Source of the DNA: an uncultured Erysipelotrichaceae bacterium
GTDB lineage: Bacteria; Bacillota_I; Bacilli_A; RFN20; CAG-826
NCBI GenBank assembly: GCA_902803285.1
Contig: CADCPC010000026.1
Location: forward strand, 1 to 34,839
DNA: 34,839 bases
Reading direction: 5' to 3'
Both the position numbers and the translations under genes were made by a program. The notes beneath the pieces were generated by a model that did no database searches, was not told where the DNA came from, and was given only the letters and a program-made list of their open reading frames with translations. Positions 1-7,801 of this stretch are shown here, piece after piece (position 1 is the first letter of the stretch; each line of letters begins with the position of its first letter).

Positions 1-1
1 A

Positions 2-115
2 GAAAAGCTCGAATGGTGGAATAAATCCGAAAAACAAATACAAAAGCTTATTCCAATTCTTTCTAATGGCGATATCGATTATGTAAAAAAAGAGCTCAAA
101 ACAATTCTCCAATAG
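2..115 (+). CDS. C-terminal fragment of an unidentified protein
   Basis: An open frame enters from the left edge and stops at TAG 113-115, giving the last 37 residues of a protein that starts outside the window. The tail is charged, with many Lys, Glu and Ile residues and a WW pair near the visible start (EKLEWWNKSEKQ), and looks like a helical C-terminus. I do not recognise the family. AT-rich codon use matches the rest of the window, which supports real coding, but 37 residues are too few for a function call. Confidence 0.45.
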   Translation, partial: EKLEWWNKSEKQIQKLIPILSNGDIDYVKKELKTILQ

Positions 116-432
116 GATGGTAATTATAGTGTTAAACTCAATTTGACTATTTTCGCCCAATAATTGGGGTACGCAAATTACTTAAAGGGTACGCATTGTA
201 TCAAATAAGGTAAACCATTCCATAATCATATATAATCCCTGATACAAATTGGGGATTTTATTTTTCAATATAAGCCTTTTTATAAAATAAAAAGAAATGT
301 ATTTATATTTCCCAAAATCAAAAATTACTTAAAATTGGGAAATGTAAATGTAAAATGCTTTAATCAACGATTAGAGTTTTTTCTTTTTAGCCAGTTTATG
401 CAAAACCTTCTTAATAGTGGTATATTATTCTC
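116..432. other. 317-base AT-rich intergenic region
   Basis: No open frame of note lies here. It contains a direct repeat of GGGTACGCA at 167-175 and 187-195 (20-base period), a CCAAT..ATTGG symmetry just before the first copy, and a 9-base inverted repeat ATTTCCCAA / TTGGGAAAT at 307-315 and 335-343. A TTGACTATTTT motif lies at 143-153. No T-run follows the inverted repeat, so it is not a standard terminator. The direct repeats could be a relic of an insertion-sequence end or binding sites, but no transposase is present. Confidence 0.4.
418..426 (+). promoter_or_regulatory. Extended -10 promoter of the first glycosyltransferase, leaderless start
   Basis: TGG followed by TATATT (421-426) fits an extended -10 element. 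Only six bases separate it from the ATG at 433, so transcription should begin at or next to the start codon. No Shine-Dalgarno sequence precedes the ATG. This is inferred from sequence only. Confidence 0.5.
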
Positions 433-1413
433 ATGCTAGATATCCAAGCTTACGAAAATAAAAAATATCCTTTTCCTGGTATTTATCGTTTAAGACCTCT
501 AATCGCAGTTGGTAGATTTACAAAAGGTTTATATAGTAAGAGTCGTAAACTCTTTACTATTTTATCTATACCTTTATATTTACTCGCCTATCCATTTAGA
601 TTTTGGAAAGTTTCTAAGCCTAAAAAGTTTAAACACGAATTAGGAATAGCAATCATAGTTAAAAACGAACAGGACTATATTAAAGAATGGTTAGATTACC
701 ATCTTCTACTTGGTTTTGAAGTGTTCTATGTTTTTGATAACGAATCTACAGATGGGACTTATGAAGTATTAAAACCATATATCGAAAAAGGTGTAGTGGT
801 ATATCATAAAATCAAAGGAAAAGGCAGACAAATTGATGCCTACAACAAGGTGATAAACAAAGAGAAAAATCACTGCAAATATATTGGATTTTTTGACATC
901 GATGAGTTCATCAAAGTTGATCACAATATTAACTTAGTCAATTATATTAAAAATATATTTGAAAGCGATAATACAGTAGGCGGAATCACTCTTAACTGGA
1001 TGTTTTTTGGAAGCTCTAATTTAAAGAAGAAAACAGACGGTTTAGTAATCAAAAAATTCGTTTATCACGCAAAACCAGATTTCATTGAGAATATTCATAT
1101 TAAGAGCATTGTTAATCCACGTGTAGTAATGGATTTTAGGAACCCACATTATGCGATATATAAAAAAGGATATTACGCATATAACTTATCTAAGAAAATT
1201 GTTAAAGGACCTTTCAATGACGACTTCTCTAATTTAGAAGTAAGAATTAATCATTATTTCACTAAATCAGAAGAGGAATTCATGGCTAAAAGGAATAAGG
1301 GTTTAGCGGATCAAGCTAGACAAAGAGACATCGATGAATTTGAGAAATTTGACCGTAATGAGGTCTTTGATGACTCGATGATAGAGGTCGCCAATAGGCT
1401 AAGTGACAAATAA
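433..1413 (+). CDS. Glycosyltransferase, GT-A fold (GT92 / Glyco_tranf_2_4-like)
   Basis: This 326-residue protein is predicted to transfer a sugar from a nucleotide-sugar donor onto a surface glycan. Residues about 70-160 carry the GT-A signature seen in the GT92-like families: IIVKNEQDYIKEWLDYH, then FDNESTDGT, then the metal-binding DIDEF at 155-159. Residues about 40-55 are hydrophobic and may anchor it to the inner face of the membrane. The start at 433 has no ribosome-binding site, but an extended -10 box ends six bases upstream, which supports a leaderless start there. The gene stands alone, with a strong terminator at 1487-1516. Donor and acceptor cannot be read from the sequence. Its product may feed the polysaccharide locus 16-27 kb downstream, which is inference. 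Confidence 0.85.
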   Translation: MLDIQAYENKKYPFPGIYRLRPLIAVGRFTKGLYSKSRKLFTILSIPLYLLAYPFRFWKVSKPKKFKHELGIAIIVKNEQDYIKEWLDYHLLLGFEVFYVFDNESTDGTYEVLKPYIEKGVVVYHKIKGKGRQIDAYNKVINKEKNHCKYIGFFDIDEFIKVDHNINLVNYIKNIFESDNTVGGITLNWMFFGSSNLKKKTDGLVIKKFVYHAKPDFIENIHIKSIVNPRVVMDFRNPHYAIYKKGYYAYNLSKKIVKGPFNDDFSNLEVRINHYFTKSEEEFMAKRNKGLADQARQRDIDEFEKFDRNEVFDDSMIEVANRLSDK

Positions 1414-1486
1414 ATTTGAAAAAAAGTTTTCTGCTAATATTTTAGATCAATTATTTGTTTAAACATCTAGATAGCATCAAAAAATT

Positions 1487-1516
1487 CTTCCAATATATTG
1501 GAAGGTTTTTATTTTT
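1487..1516 (+). terminator. Rho-independent terminator after the glycosyltransferase
   Basis: A perfect 18-base palindrome, CTTCCAATATATTGGAAG (1487-1504), is followed by GTTTTTATTTTT. This is a classic intrinsic terminator that separates the glycosyltransferase from the opp operon. Confidence 0.85.
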
Positions 1517-1638
1517 GCCTAATTTTTTTCTAAACATCTTAATAAAAAAACGCGCGTGAAAATTCCTAAAAAAGTATCTAGAATTTTAACCTCAATAATT
1601 TTTAATTAATTTAAAAAATATTTTACATATATTTCCAT

Positions 1639-1668
1639 TTGTTGTATATTTTTAGACAATCATATAAT
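1639..1668 (+). promoter_or_regulatory. Promoter of the opp operon
   Basis: A perfect -10 TATAAT at 1663-1668 lies 18 bases after a partial -35 (TTGTTG, 1639-1644). The predicted transcription start, near 1675, falls inside the small inverted repeat at 1671-1689 and leaves a leader of about 30 bases with a strong Shine-Dalgarno site. Confidence 0.55.
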
Positions 1669-1670
1669 GA

Positions 1671-1689
1671 GCATACTATTTATGTATGC
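1671..1689 (+). promoter_or_regulatory. Small inverted repeat at the opp transcription start
   Basis: GCATAC (1671-1676) and GTATGC (1684-1689) flank seven bases and sit between the -10 box and the ribosome-binding site of oppA. It could be an operator at +1 or a 5' mRNA hairpin that affects stability or translation. Confidence 0.35.
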
Positions 1690-1705
1690 AGAAAGGAGAA
1701 AGTAT

Positions 1706-4177
1706 ATGAGAAAAACATCTAAAGTGATTTTCGGTCTTATGGCTACTTCTCTTCTCGGCTTATCCGCTTGTAATAAGGGACCAAGCATTCCAGAAGATCC
1801 AAAGACTCCTACAGCTTTCTGTTACACTTATATGGATTACACAACTGTATCTCCATCTAACTGGAACGAACTCACCTACCAAGACAATAATGATACACAA
1901 ATCATGTCTCACATTGGTGGAAGCTTCTTCACTTTTAACTACGAATTCGATGCTGATGGCGAAATCGTAGATGGCGGTTTTACTGTTGATTATGATGGTG
2001 CAACTAACTTAGAAGACGTTAGTGAACTTATTGGTAAACAAGCAGGCAGTGGATACGCTTACAAAATTACACTCCGTCACGATTTAAAATGGGATGATGG
2101 CAGCCCAATCAAAGCAGCAGACTTTGTTTATTCTATGAAACAACAATTAGATCCTGCTTACAAAAACTACCGTGCTGATAGTTTCTATAACGGCTCATTA
2201 ATCATTCACAATGCTAAGAACTACGCAAAGATTGGCGATAAAGGCTTCTTCGCATCTACAGACGTTTACGAAGATTATGCATCTGCTGACTTAGAAAACT
2301 TATATTTCCATACAGCAATGCCTGATGAAGATGCAGAAGATGGTTCTTTTGAAGCATCTGACACATTATTCGATAAACAAGTTATCGAACCAGACTACTA
2401 TGCATCTGTCACAAAGAATGGTTTAGTTGCTTGCTTATCTTCTTGGTTCGCATTTGAAGTTCCTTTCACACAAGAAGAAATCGATTCTCTTGAAGGAAAA
2501 ACAGTCAAAGAAATTAAAGAAAGTTCAACTCTTTCTGCAATTTATGACAATGCAATTTCCTATGCTGAAAACTTCTATGGCCCAGCTGGCGAGGACTTAG
2601 CTCTTGTTTGGTGTGTTTCCGAATATGAATACCCAGAAATCAGCTTTGATCAAGTCGGTATTTTCGCTGATGGCGATTACGACTTATACATCGTTTTAGA
2701 TAGTTCATTAGATCTATTAAAACCAGATGGCACATTAAGCTACAAAGCAGCTTACAACTTAAGCTCTTTACCATTAGTTAAAGAAAGCTTATACGAAGAA
2801 TGTAGAGTTGCTCCAGCAACAGAAGGCGCTCTTCCAACTTCTAGATACAATAGTTCAGTTGAAACAAGTGCTTCTTGGGGCCCTTACAAACTCACATACT
2901 TCCAAGCTGGTAAACAATACATCTTGGAAAGAAATGAAAACTGGTATGGCTACAACATGAAAGAATACAAAGGCCAATACCAAACAGACAGAATTGTCTG
3001 TAACACAATCGAAGAATGGAATACTGCATGGTTATCCTTCCAACAAGGTAACATCACAAGCATCGGTATTGATGTTTCTATCTCTCAAGATTACAAATCA
3101 TCTTCCAGAGCAGTCTTCACAGGTGACGACTATGTCGCATCCTTACAATTACAATCTTCTAAAGAAGGTTTAAAGAACCGTGAAACAGCTGGTGTCGATA
3201 AAGAAATGTTATTATACCCTGACTTCAGAAAAGCATTATCCTTAGCTATCGACCGTGCTGATTACACAGCAAAATGTACAACAGCTTCTCAACCAGGCTT
3301 TGGTATCTTCAACGAATACCATTACTATGATGTTGAAAACGCTGGTGTTTACAGACACACAGACGCTGCTAAGAAAGTTATCTGTGAAACTTATGGTGTC
3401 AACATTGATGACTATGATTCATTAGACGAAGCTTATGCGGCAGTTACAGGTTACAACCTCGAATTAGCAAAACAATTAATCAACTCCGCTTATGATGAAG
3501 CTGTTGCAGCTGGTACAATCGCAGCTGGCGACAAAGTTGTCTTAACAGTCGGTGCTGCTGCAGACTCTGAAGCAACAAGAAGACAATTCAACTACTTAAA
3601 GAACGCTTTTGAAACTTTAGCAGTTGGTACAAAACTCGAAGGCAGATTAACACTCGAATTCGATGCTTCATTTGGTAGCAAATGGTCAACAGACTTCCGT
3701 GCTGGTGCTTACGATATCTGTACTGGTGGTTGGTCAGGTGCAGCTTGGAACCCAGGCTACTTCTTATTAGCTTACCTCTCACCAGATTATATGTACTCAA
3801 AAGGCTGGGATACTTCCAAAGCTATGCTTACATATGACATCTATCAAGATGGTTCTGACGTTAGAACAATGTCATTACTTGATTGGTATGATTGCTTAAA
3901 CGACAACGAAGGCGCTGCAATCAACTTATCTGAAGGTCACTATGACACTGACTTAAGATTAGGCTTAATCGCAGCTATCGAAGGCGAAATCTTAAAGGTT
4001 TACTACACAGTACCTTTATACAACTTCTACTCTGCAGCTCTCTTATCTTATAAGGTCAACTACGGCTCAACCACTTATAACACATTCATGGCTTACGGCG
4101 GAATCCGTTATATGACATATAACTATGATGATCTTGCATGGTCATACGTTAAAACACATTTTGATTACAAAGCATAA
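1706..4177 (+). CDS. oppA: Oligopeptide-binding lipoprotein OppA (SBP_bac_5)
   Basis: This is the extracellular solute-binding component of a peptide ABC importer. It has a type II signal peptide with lipobox LSAC, so Cys22 should be lipidated and tether the protein to the membrane. Family 5 solute-binding features include LRHDLKWDDGSPIKAADFVYS, SWGPYKLTYFQAGKQYILERNENWYG and FRKALSLAIDRADY. At 823 residues it is far longer than typical OppA (about 540-600), with extra sequence spread through the domain. I chose the ATG at 1706, not the in-frame ATG at 1667, because it has a strong Shine-Dalgarno (GAAAGGAG, 1691-1698) and the lipoprotein signal begins there. It leads the opp operon, and a hairpin downstream should raise its level relative to the permease genes. 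The peptide length preference cannot be read. Confidence 0.92.
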   Translation: MRKTSKVIFGLMATSLLGLSACNKGPSIPEDPKTPTAFCYTYMDYTTVSPSNWNELTYQDNNDTQIMSHIGGSFFTFNYEFDADGEIVDGGFTVDYDGATNLEDVSELIGKQAGSGYAYKITLRHDLKWDDGSPIKAADFVYSMKQQLDPAYKNYRADSFYNGSLIIHNAKNYAKIGDKGFFASTDVYEDYASADLENLYFHTAMPDEDAEDGSFEASDTLFDKQVIEPDYYASVTKNGLVACLSSWFAFEVPFTQEEIDSLEGKTVKEIKESSTLSAIYDNAISYAENFYGPAGEDLALVWCVSEYEYPEISFDQVGIFADGDYDLYIVLDSSLDLLKPDGTLSYKAAYNLSSLPLVKESLYEECRVAPATEGALPTSRYNSSVETSASWGPYKLTYFQAGKQYILERNENWYGYNMKEYKGQYQTDRIVCNTIEEWNTAWLSFQQGNITSIGIDVSISQDYKSSSRAVFTGDDYVASLQLQSSKEGLKNRETAGVDKEMLLYPDFRKALSLAIDRADYTAKCTTASQPGFGIFNEYHYYDVENAGVYRHTDAAKKVICETYGVNIDDYDSLDEAYAAVTGYNLELAKQLINSAYDEAVAAGTIAAGDKVVLTVGAAADSEATRRQFNYLKNAFETLAVGTKLEGRLTLEFDASFGSKWSTDFRAGAYDICTGGWSGAAWNPGYFLLAYLSPDYMYSKGWDTSKAMLTYDIYQDGSDVRTMSLLDWYDCLNDNEGAAINLSEGHYDTDLRLGLIAAIEGEILKVYYTVPLYNFYSAALLSYKVNYGSTTYNTFMAYGGIRYMTYNYDDLAWSYVKTHFDYKA

Positions 4178-4220
4178 TCTTTAACAACTTTATACTTATA
4201 TCAAATAAAACCATTAATAT

Positions 4221-4265
4221 TCGTGGGGTGGTTTAGGCCACCTCACGATATTTATTCTTTTATTC
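4221..4265 (+). terminator. Intercistronic attenuating terminator between oppA and oppB
   Basis: An 11-base-pair stem (4221-4231 with 4238-4248, one G-U pair) has a six-base loop and is followed by a T-rich tract. It lies 44 bases after oppA and before oppB. In peptide-importer operons such hairpins let more binding protein than permease be made, by partial termination or by protecting the oppA mRNA 3' end. Confidence 0.7.
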
Positions 4266-4274
4266 AAAAGAATA
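4253..4274 (+). promoter_or_regulatory. Second AT-rich hairpin before oppB
   Basis: TATTCTTTT (4253-4261) and AAAAGAATA (4266-4274) are perfect complements around a four-base loop, directly after the intercistronic terminator. It may form an alternative 3' end or an RNase-blocking structure. It is weak because it is nearly all A-T. Confidence 0.35.
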
Positions 4275-4318
4275 ATAATATATCAAAAAAGAATTAATAA
4301 AGAAAGAGGAATTAACTT

Positions 4319-5281
4319 ATGTATATGTTGAAATACATTATGAAGAGGCTTGGCCTTTTAGTGATGACATTCGTTATCATTGAAGTTATTTGCTTTGTCC
4401 TTATTAAAGCTTTACCAATTGTTATTAATGTCGGTATTGGACAAGATAGACAAATCATCATTGCTCAATTAACAGCACGTGGTTATTTCGATCCTATCCC
4501 AGTTCAATTCTGGAATTATTTAAAAGGCATTTTCACCAGAGGAGATTTCGGTATCTGCTACAACTTACCAGAATACCGTAATCAAAGCGTTGTAGAAGTT
4601 TTTAGAAGCAAACTTCCACCAACCTTGTTAATAAATGTTTACTCAAGCTTAATTGCAATTCCAATCGGTATAGCTTTGGGCATTTTCGCAGCACTTAAGA
4701 AAAATAAATGGGAAGACCAAGTTATCTCTACAACAGTTATGTTATTCATCTCTGTTCCTTCCTTCGTTTATGCTTTCTTAGTCCAATACATCTTCTGTTT
4801 CAAATTAGAGTGGTTCCCATTAACCATGTTAGCGGGTTATGACTACTTCTCACCTGATATGTTCCTCAGTATGTTACCAGCAGTCATCTCATTATCATTC
4901 GGATCTATTGCTGGATACGCTAGATATACCAGAGCAGAGCTTACAGAAGTGTTAACTAACGACTATATGCTCTTAGCTAGAACCAAAGGATTAACTAAAG
5001 CACAAGCTACAACCAGACACGCTTTAAGAAACGCAATGGTGCCTATTTTCCCAAGCATCGTTGGTGAATTCGTTTCTGTTTTATCTGGTTCATTAATCAT
5101 CGAAAAGATCTTCGCAATTCCTGGCGTTGGAGGACTATACCTCATGGCCATCAATGCACAAGACTACGATTCATTTATGTTTTTATCAGGCTTCTATATT
5201 TTAATCGGACTACTTGCTTCTATAGTTATCGACTTAAGCTATGGAGTTATTGATCCACGTATCAGAATGGGGGCGAAATAA
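4319..5281 (+). CDS. oppB: Oligopeptide ABC transporter permease OppB
   Basis: This 320-residue integral membrane protein is one of the two channel subunits of the peptide importer. Residues about 8-30 form the first membrane helix. The BPD_transp_1 core has about five more helices and contains the EAA coupling loop (DYMLLARTKGLTKAQATTRHALRNA), which docks on the ATPases. Length and layout match normal OppB/DppB, unlike its partner OppC. The ATG at 4319 follows a purine-rich site, AAAGAGGA. It is separated from oppA by tandem hairpins and from oppC by two bases, so it is cotranscribed with oppCDF. Confidence 0.93.
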   Translation: MYMLKYIMKRLGLLVMTFVIIEVICFVLIKALPIVINVGIGQDRQIIIAQLTARGYFDPIPVQFWNYLKGIFTRGDFGICYNLPEYRNQSVVEVFRSKLPPTLLINVYSSLIAIPIGIALGIFAALKKNKWEDQVISTTVMLFISVPSFVYAFLVQYIFCFKLEWFPLTMLAGYDYFSPDMFLSMLPAVISLSFGSIAGYARYTRAELTEVLTNDYMLLARTKGLTKAQATTRHALRNAMVPIFPSIVGEFVSVLSGSLIIEKIFAIPGVGGLYLMAINAQDYDSFMFLSGFYILIGLLASIVIDLSYGVIDPRIRMGAK

Positions 5282-5283
5282 TC

Positions 5284-7797
5284 ATGAGACCAGAAGAATT
5301 AACAAATCTCCCAAAAGAGAAATTCGTCCTTGTTAACGAAAATAAAAAATTACACGATAAAGAATTAGTTACTAAACCTATCGGATTCTTTAAAGACGCA
5401 ATGCATAGATTTGCAAAGAATAAAGGCTCTATTGTTGGTGCTATCATTATTGCATTATTAGTATTATTTGCAATTGTCGTCCCAATTTTCTCTCAATATA
5501 CCGTTTCATATCAAGACACCTATTACCGTTACACTTTGCCAAAATTATTTACAAGTGAAAACATTGACTTCCTTGATGGCGGTACAAAGAAAACTCTAAA
5601 CGAAGCATCATTCATCTATTATTACAGCATGGGCGCTGAAACAGGTCACAACGCTGTTAAGAGACAACAATATTCAAAGAATGATAAAGATATGTACACG
5701 TTTAGACTTGATACATATCAACAAACAGGTGTTGTCTTCAAGACTGTAACAAAAGAAGAATATGAATCTATTCAAGGGTATCAAGATGAGCACAATGTAC
5801 AAATCATCTACCCAATTACTGATCCATCTTTAAGACCAAGTCAAAATCAAGACAAGAACAACGCTAACTATTGGTACAAAACCAAGGTTAATGGTAGTGT
5901 TACTGTTCCTGATGAATACGTCATTCATGAAGATGGCACAATTACATTCACAAACATCTATCAAGAATATTCGAAACCAGTTCTAGATTCTGTCGCAAAC
6001 GCAACAGAAGCTACTCCTATCGAATTGGTGCCAAAAGAAGATGGCTATGGTATTCTTCTCAACACATTAGTGACAACTGATGAGAATGGCAATGACTTAG
6101 AAACTCCAATCTTTGCTAAGGCTGGATATCTAAGAGTCTATGTTGAAGATGATGTTAACTGTTCTGAAGTTGTTGAAGAAATTGATGATGGTTCAACTTT
6201 CCAATTCAATACAACTTACAACACATTAGTTACCTATTTAACTGGTCATACAGTTCCATCTAAAGACGGTTATCACTATTTCGCATTAAACAGAATTACT
6301 GGAACCGCTGCTAACTTAATTCACATTGATGTTATTGGCTCAGATACTTATCTTCCATTCTATTTATATCAAGATGGTGAAGTCGTAACTTCTCCTGTAG
6401 CAAATCAACAATACTTCTTCTCTGCTAATAGACAAAAATCGTCTGAAAAAGATTATTACGTCAAAAGTATTAATAGAGGAACTATCACATTAGTTGATAA
6501 TAGAAACACCGCTGCAGTATTTACCGCAGAAGAAGTGGAAGGTGGACATCGTATTTACTTACCTGGCCTCACTGCTGGACAAAAGAGTTATGTAACTGCT
6601 GTTGCACAAGGAGATAGGAACAATATTTCGACAAGTATTGTTGCTTCTGCTGCTTCAACATTCCAATTTGATGCTGCTAATCACACATTCAAAATCACTA
6701 TCAATGGACACACAGATACCAGTTATGATGGTGAATATTACTTCTTACTCAACAAAGATACCAAAACTATTTATTTAGGTAAGTCTACTGAAGTTGATGG
6801 CACTAATGTTTTATACTTACCAGTCGTTAATAGTGGTGATTTATCTCCAGTTTCTGCAATTGTTGATCAAGGCACATATAAGATTGGCGACATTATCACA
6901 ACAATTACCGATAACTATTATTACATTAATGGCACTTTCAAGGGTGATAACTATACCTCAAAAATGAGAATAGAAGGTGAAGGCAACTTTAAATACAATT
7001 ACGCTATTAAAAAGGATGGCGCTAACTACGAAATTCGTATTAATTATGCAGAATACTACCTTTATTATCACCACGCTGTCTTACATGATAAAATCAAAAC
7101 AGCACACTTCTTATTTGGTACAACCGCTAATGGACAAGATATCTTTACTTGCTTAGCTAGTGGTGCAAGATTCTCCTTCATCATGGCAATTGCTGTTGCA
7201 GCAGTGAACATGGTTGTCGGTGCAATCTATGGTGCTATTGAAGGTTACTATGGTGGTAAAGTCGACTTAGTCATGGAACGTATTGTTGAAATCTTATCAG
7301 CAGTCCCATTCATGATTGTCATTACCTTACTTAAATATCACATGAGAGGATCTTCTCAAGTCCTCATCTTATTCATCGCCTTCTTCTTGACGGGATGGAT
7401 TGGAGAAAGTGGACTGGTCCGTATGCAGTTCTACCGATTTAAGAACCAGGAATACGTCCTGGCGGCTAGAACACTGGGTGCTAAGGACTGGAGAATCATG
7501 TTTAAGCACATCTTCCCTAACTCTTTAGGAACGATTGTTACAAGCTCCGTCTTAGTCATTCCAAGCATGATCTTCTCAGAAACATCATTATCATATTTAG
7601 GAATTATCAACCTCAATAGTGGTTCGATGACCTCTGTTGGTACATTACTCGCTAATGCACAACCTTACTTAGTCACTTATCCACACATGATATTATTCCC
7701 AGCTATATTCATTTCATTATTGATGCTATGCTTCAACTTATTCGGTAATGGATTACGTGATGCGTTCAACCCATCACTCAGAGGAACGGAGGACTAA
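5284..7797 (+). CDS. oppC: Oligopeptide ABC transporter permease OppC with a giant extracellular insertion
   Basis: This is the second channel subunit of the peptide importer, but at 837 residues it is nearly three times normal length (about 300). The N-terminal cytoplasmic stretch and first membrane helix lie at about 30-72. The conserved entry to the BPD_transp_1 core (FGTTANGQDIFTCLASGARFSF, usually FGTDxxGRDxxSRxxxGxR) comes only at about 607-628. The EAA loop follows (EYVLAARTLGAKDWRIMFKHIFPNS). The roughly 530 residues between should lie outside the cell. They hold two diverged copies of one domain starting STFQFNTTYN (residue 304) and STFQFDAANH (residue 458). The start at 5284 is two bases after oppB. 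A patch of unusual codons covers the EAA loop (7386-7500). Confidence 0.9.
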   Translation: MRPEELTNLPKEKFVLVNENKKLHDKELVTKPIGFFKDAMHRFAKNKGSIVGAIIIALLVLFAIVVPIFSQYTVSYQDTYYRYTLPKLFTSENIDFLDGGTKKTLNEASFIYYYSMGAETGHNAVKRQQYSKNDKDMYTFRLDTYQQTGVVFKTVTKEEYESIQGYQDEHNVQIIYPITDPSLRPSQNQDKNNANYWYKTKVNGSVTVPDEYVIHEDGTITFTNIYQEYSKPVLDSVANATEATPIELVPKEDGYGILLNTLVTTDENGNDLETPIFAKAGYLRVYVEDDVNCSEVVEEIDDGSTFQFNTTYNTLVTYLTGHTVPSKDGYHYFALNRITGTAANLIHIDVIGSDTYLPFYLYQDGEVVTSPVANQQYFFSANRQKSSEKDYYVKSINRGTITLVDNRNTAAVFTAEEVEGGHRIYLPGLTAGQKSYVTAVAQGDRNNISTSIVASAASTFQFDAANHTFKITINGHTDTSYDGEYYFLLNKDTKTIYLGKSTEVDGTNVLYLPVVNSGDLSPVSAIVDQGTYKIGDIITTITDNYYYINGTFKGDNYTSKMRIEGEGNFKYNYAIKKDGANYEIRINYAEYYLYYHHAVLHDKIKTAHFLFGTTANGQDIFTCLASGARFSFIMAIAVAAVNMVVGAIYGAIEGYYGGKVDLVMERIVEILSAVPFMIVITLLKYHMRGSSQVLILFIAFFLTGWIGESGLVRMQFYRFKNQEYVLAARTLGAKDWRIMFKHIFPNSLGTIVTSSVLVIPSMIFSETSLSYLGIINLNSGSMTSVGTLLANAQPYLVTYPHMILFPAIFISLLMLCFNLFGNGLRDAFNPSLRGTED

Positions 7798-7801
7798 TTT
7801 T

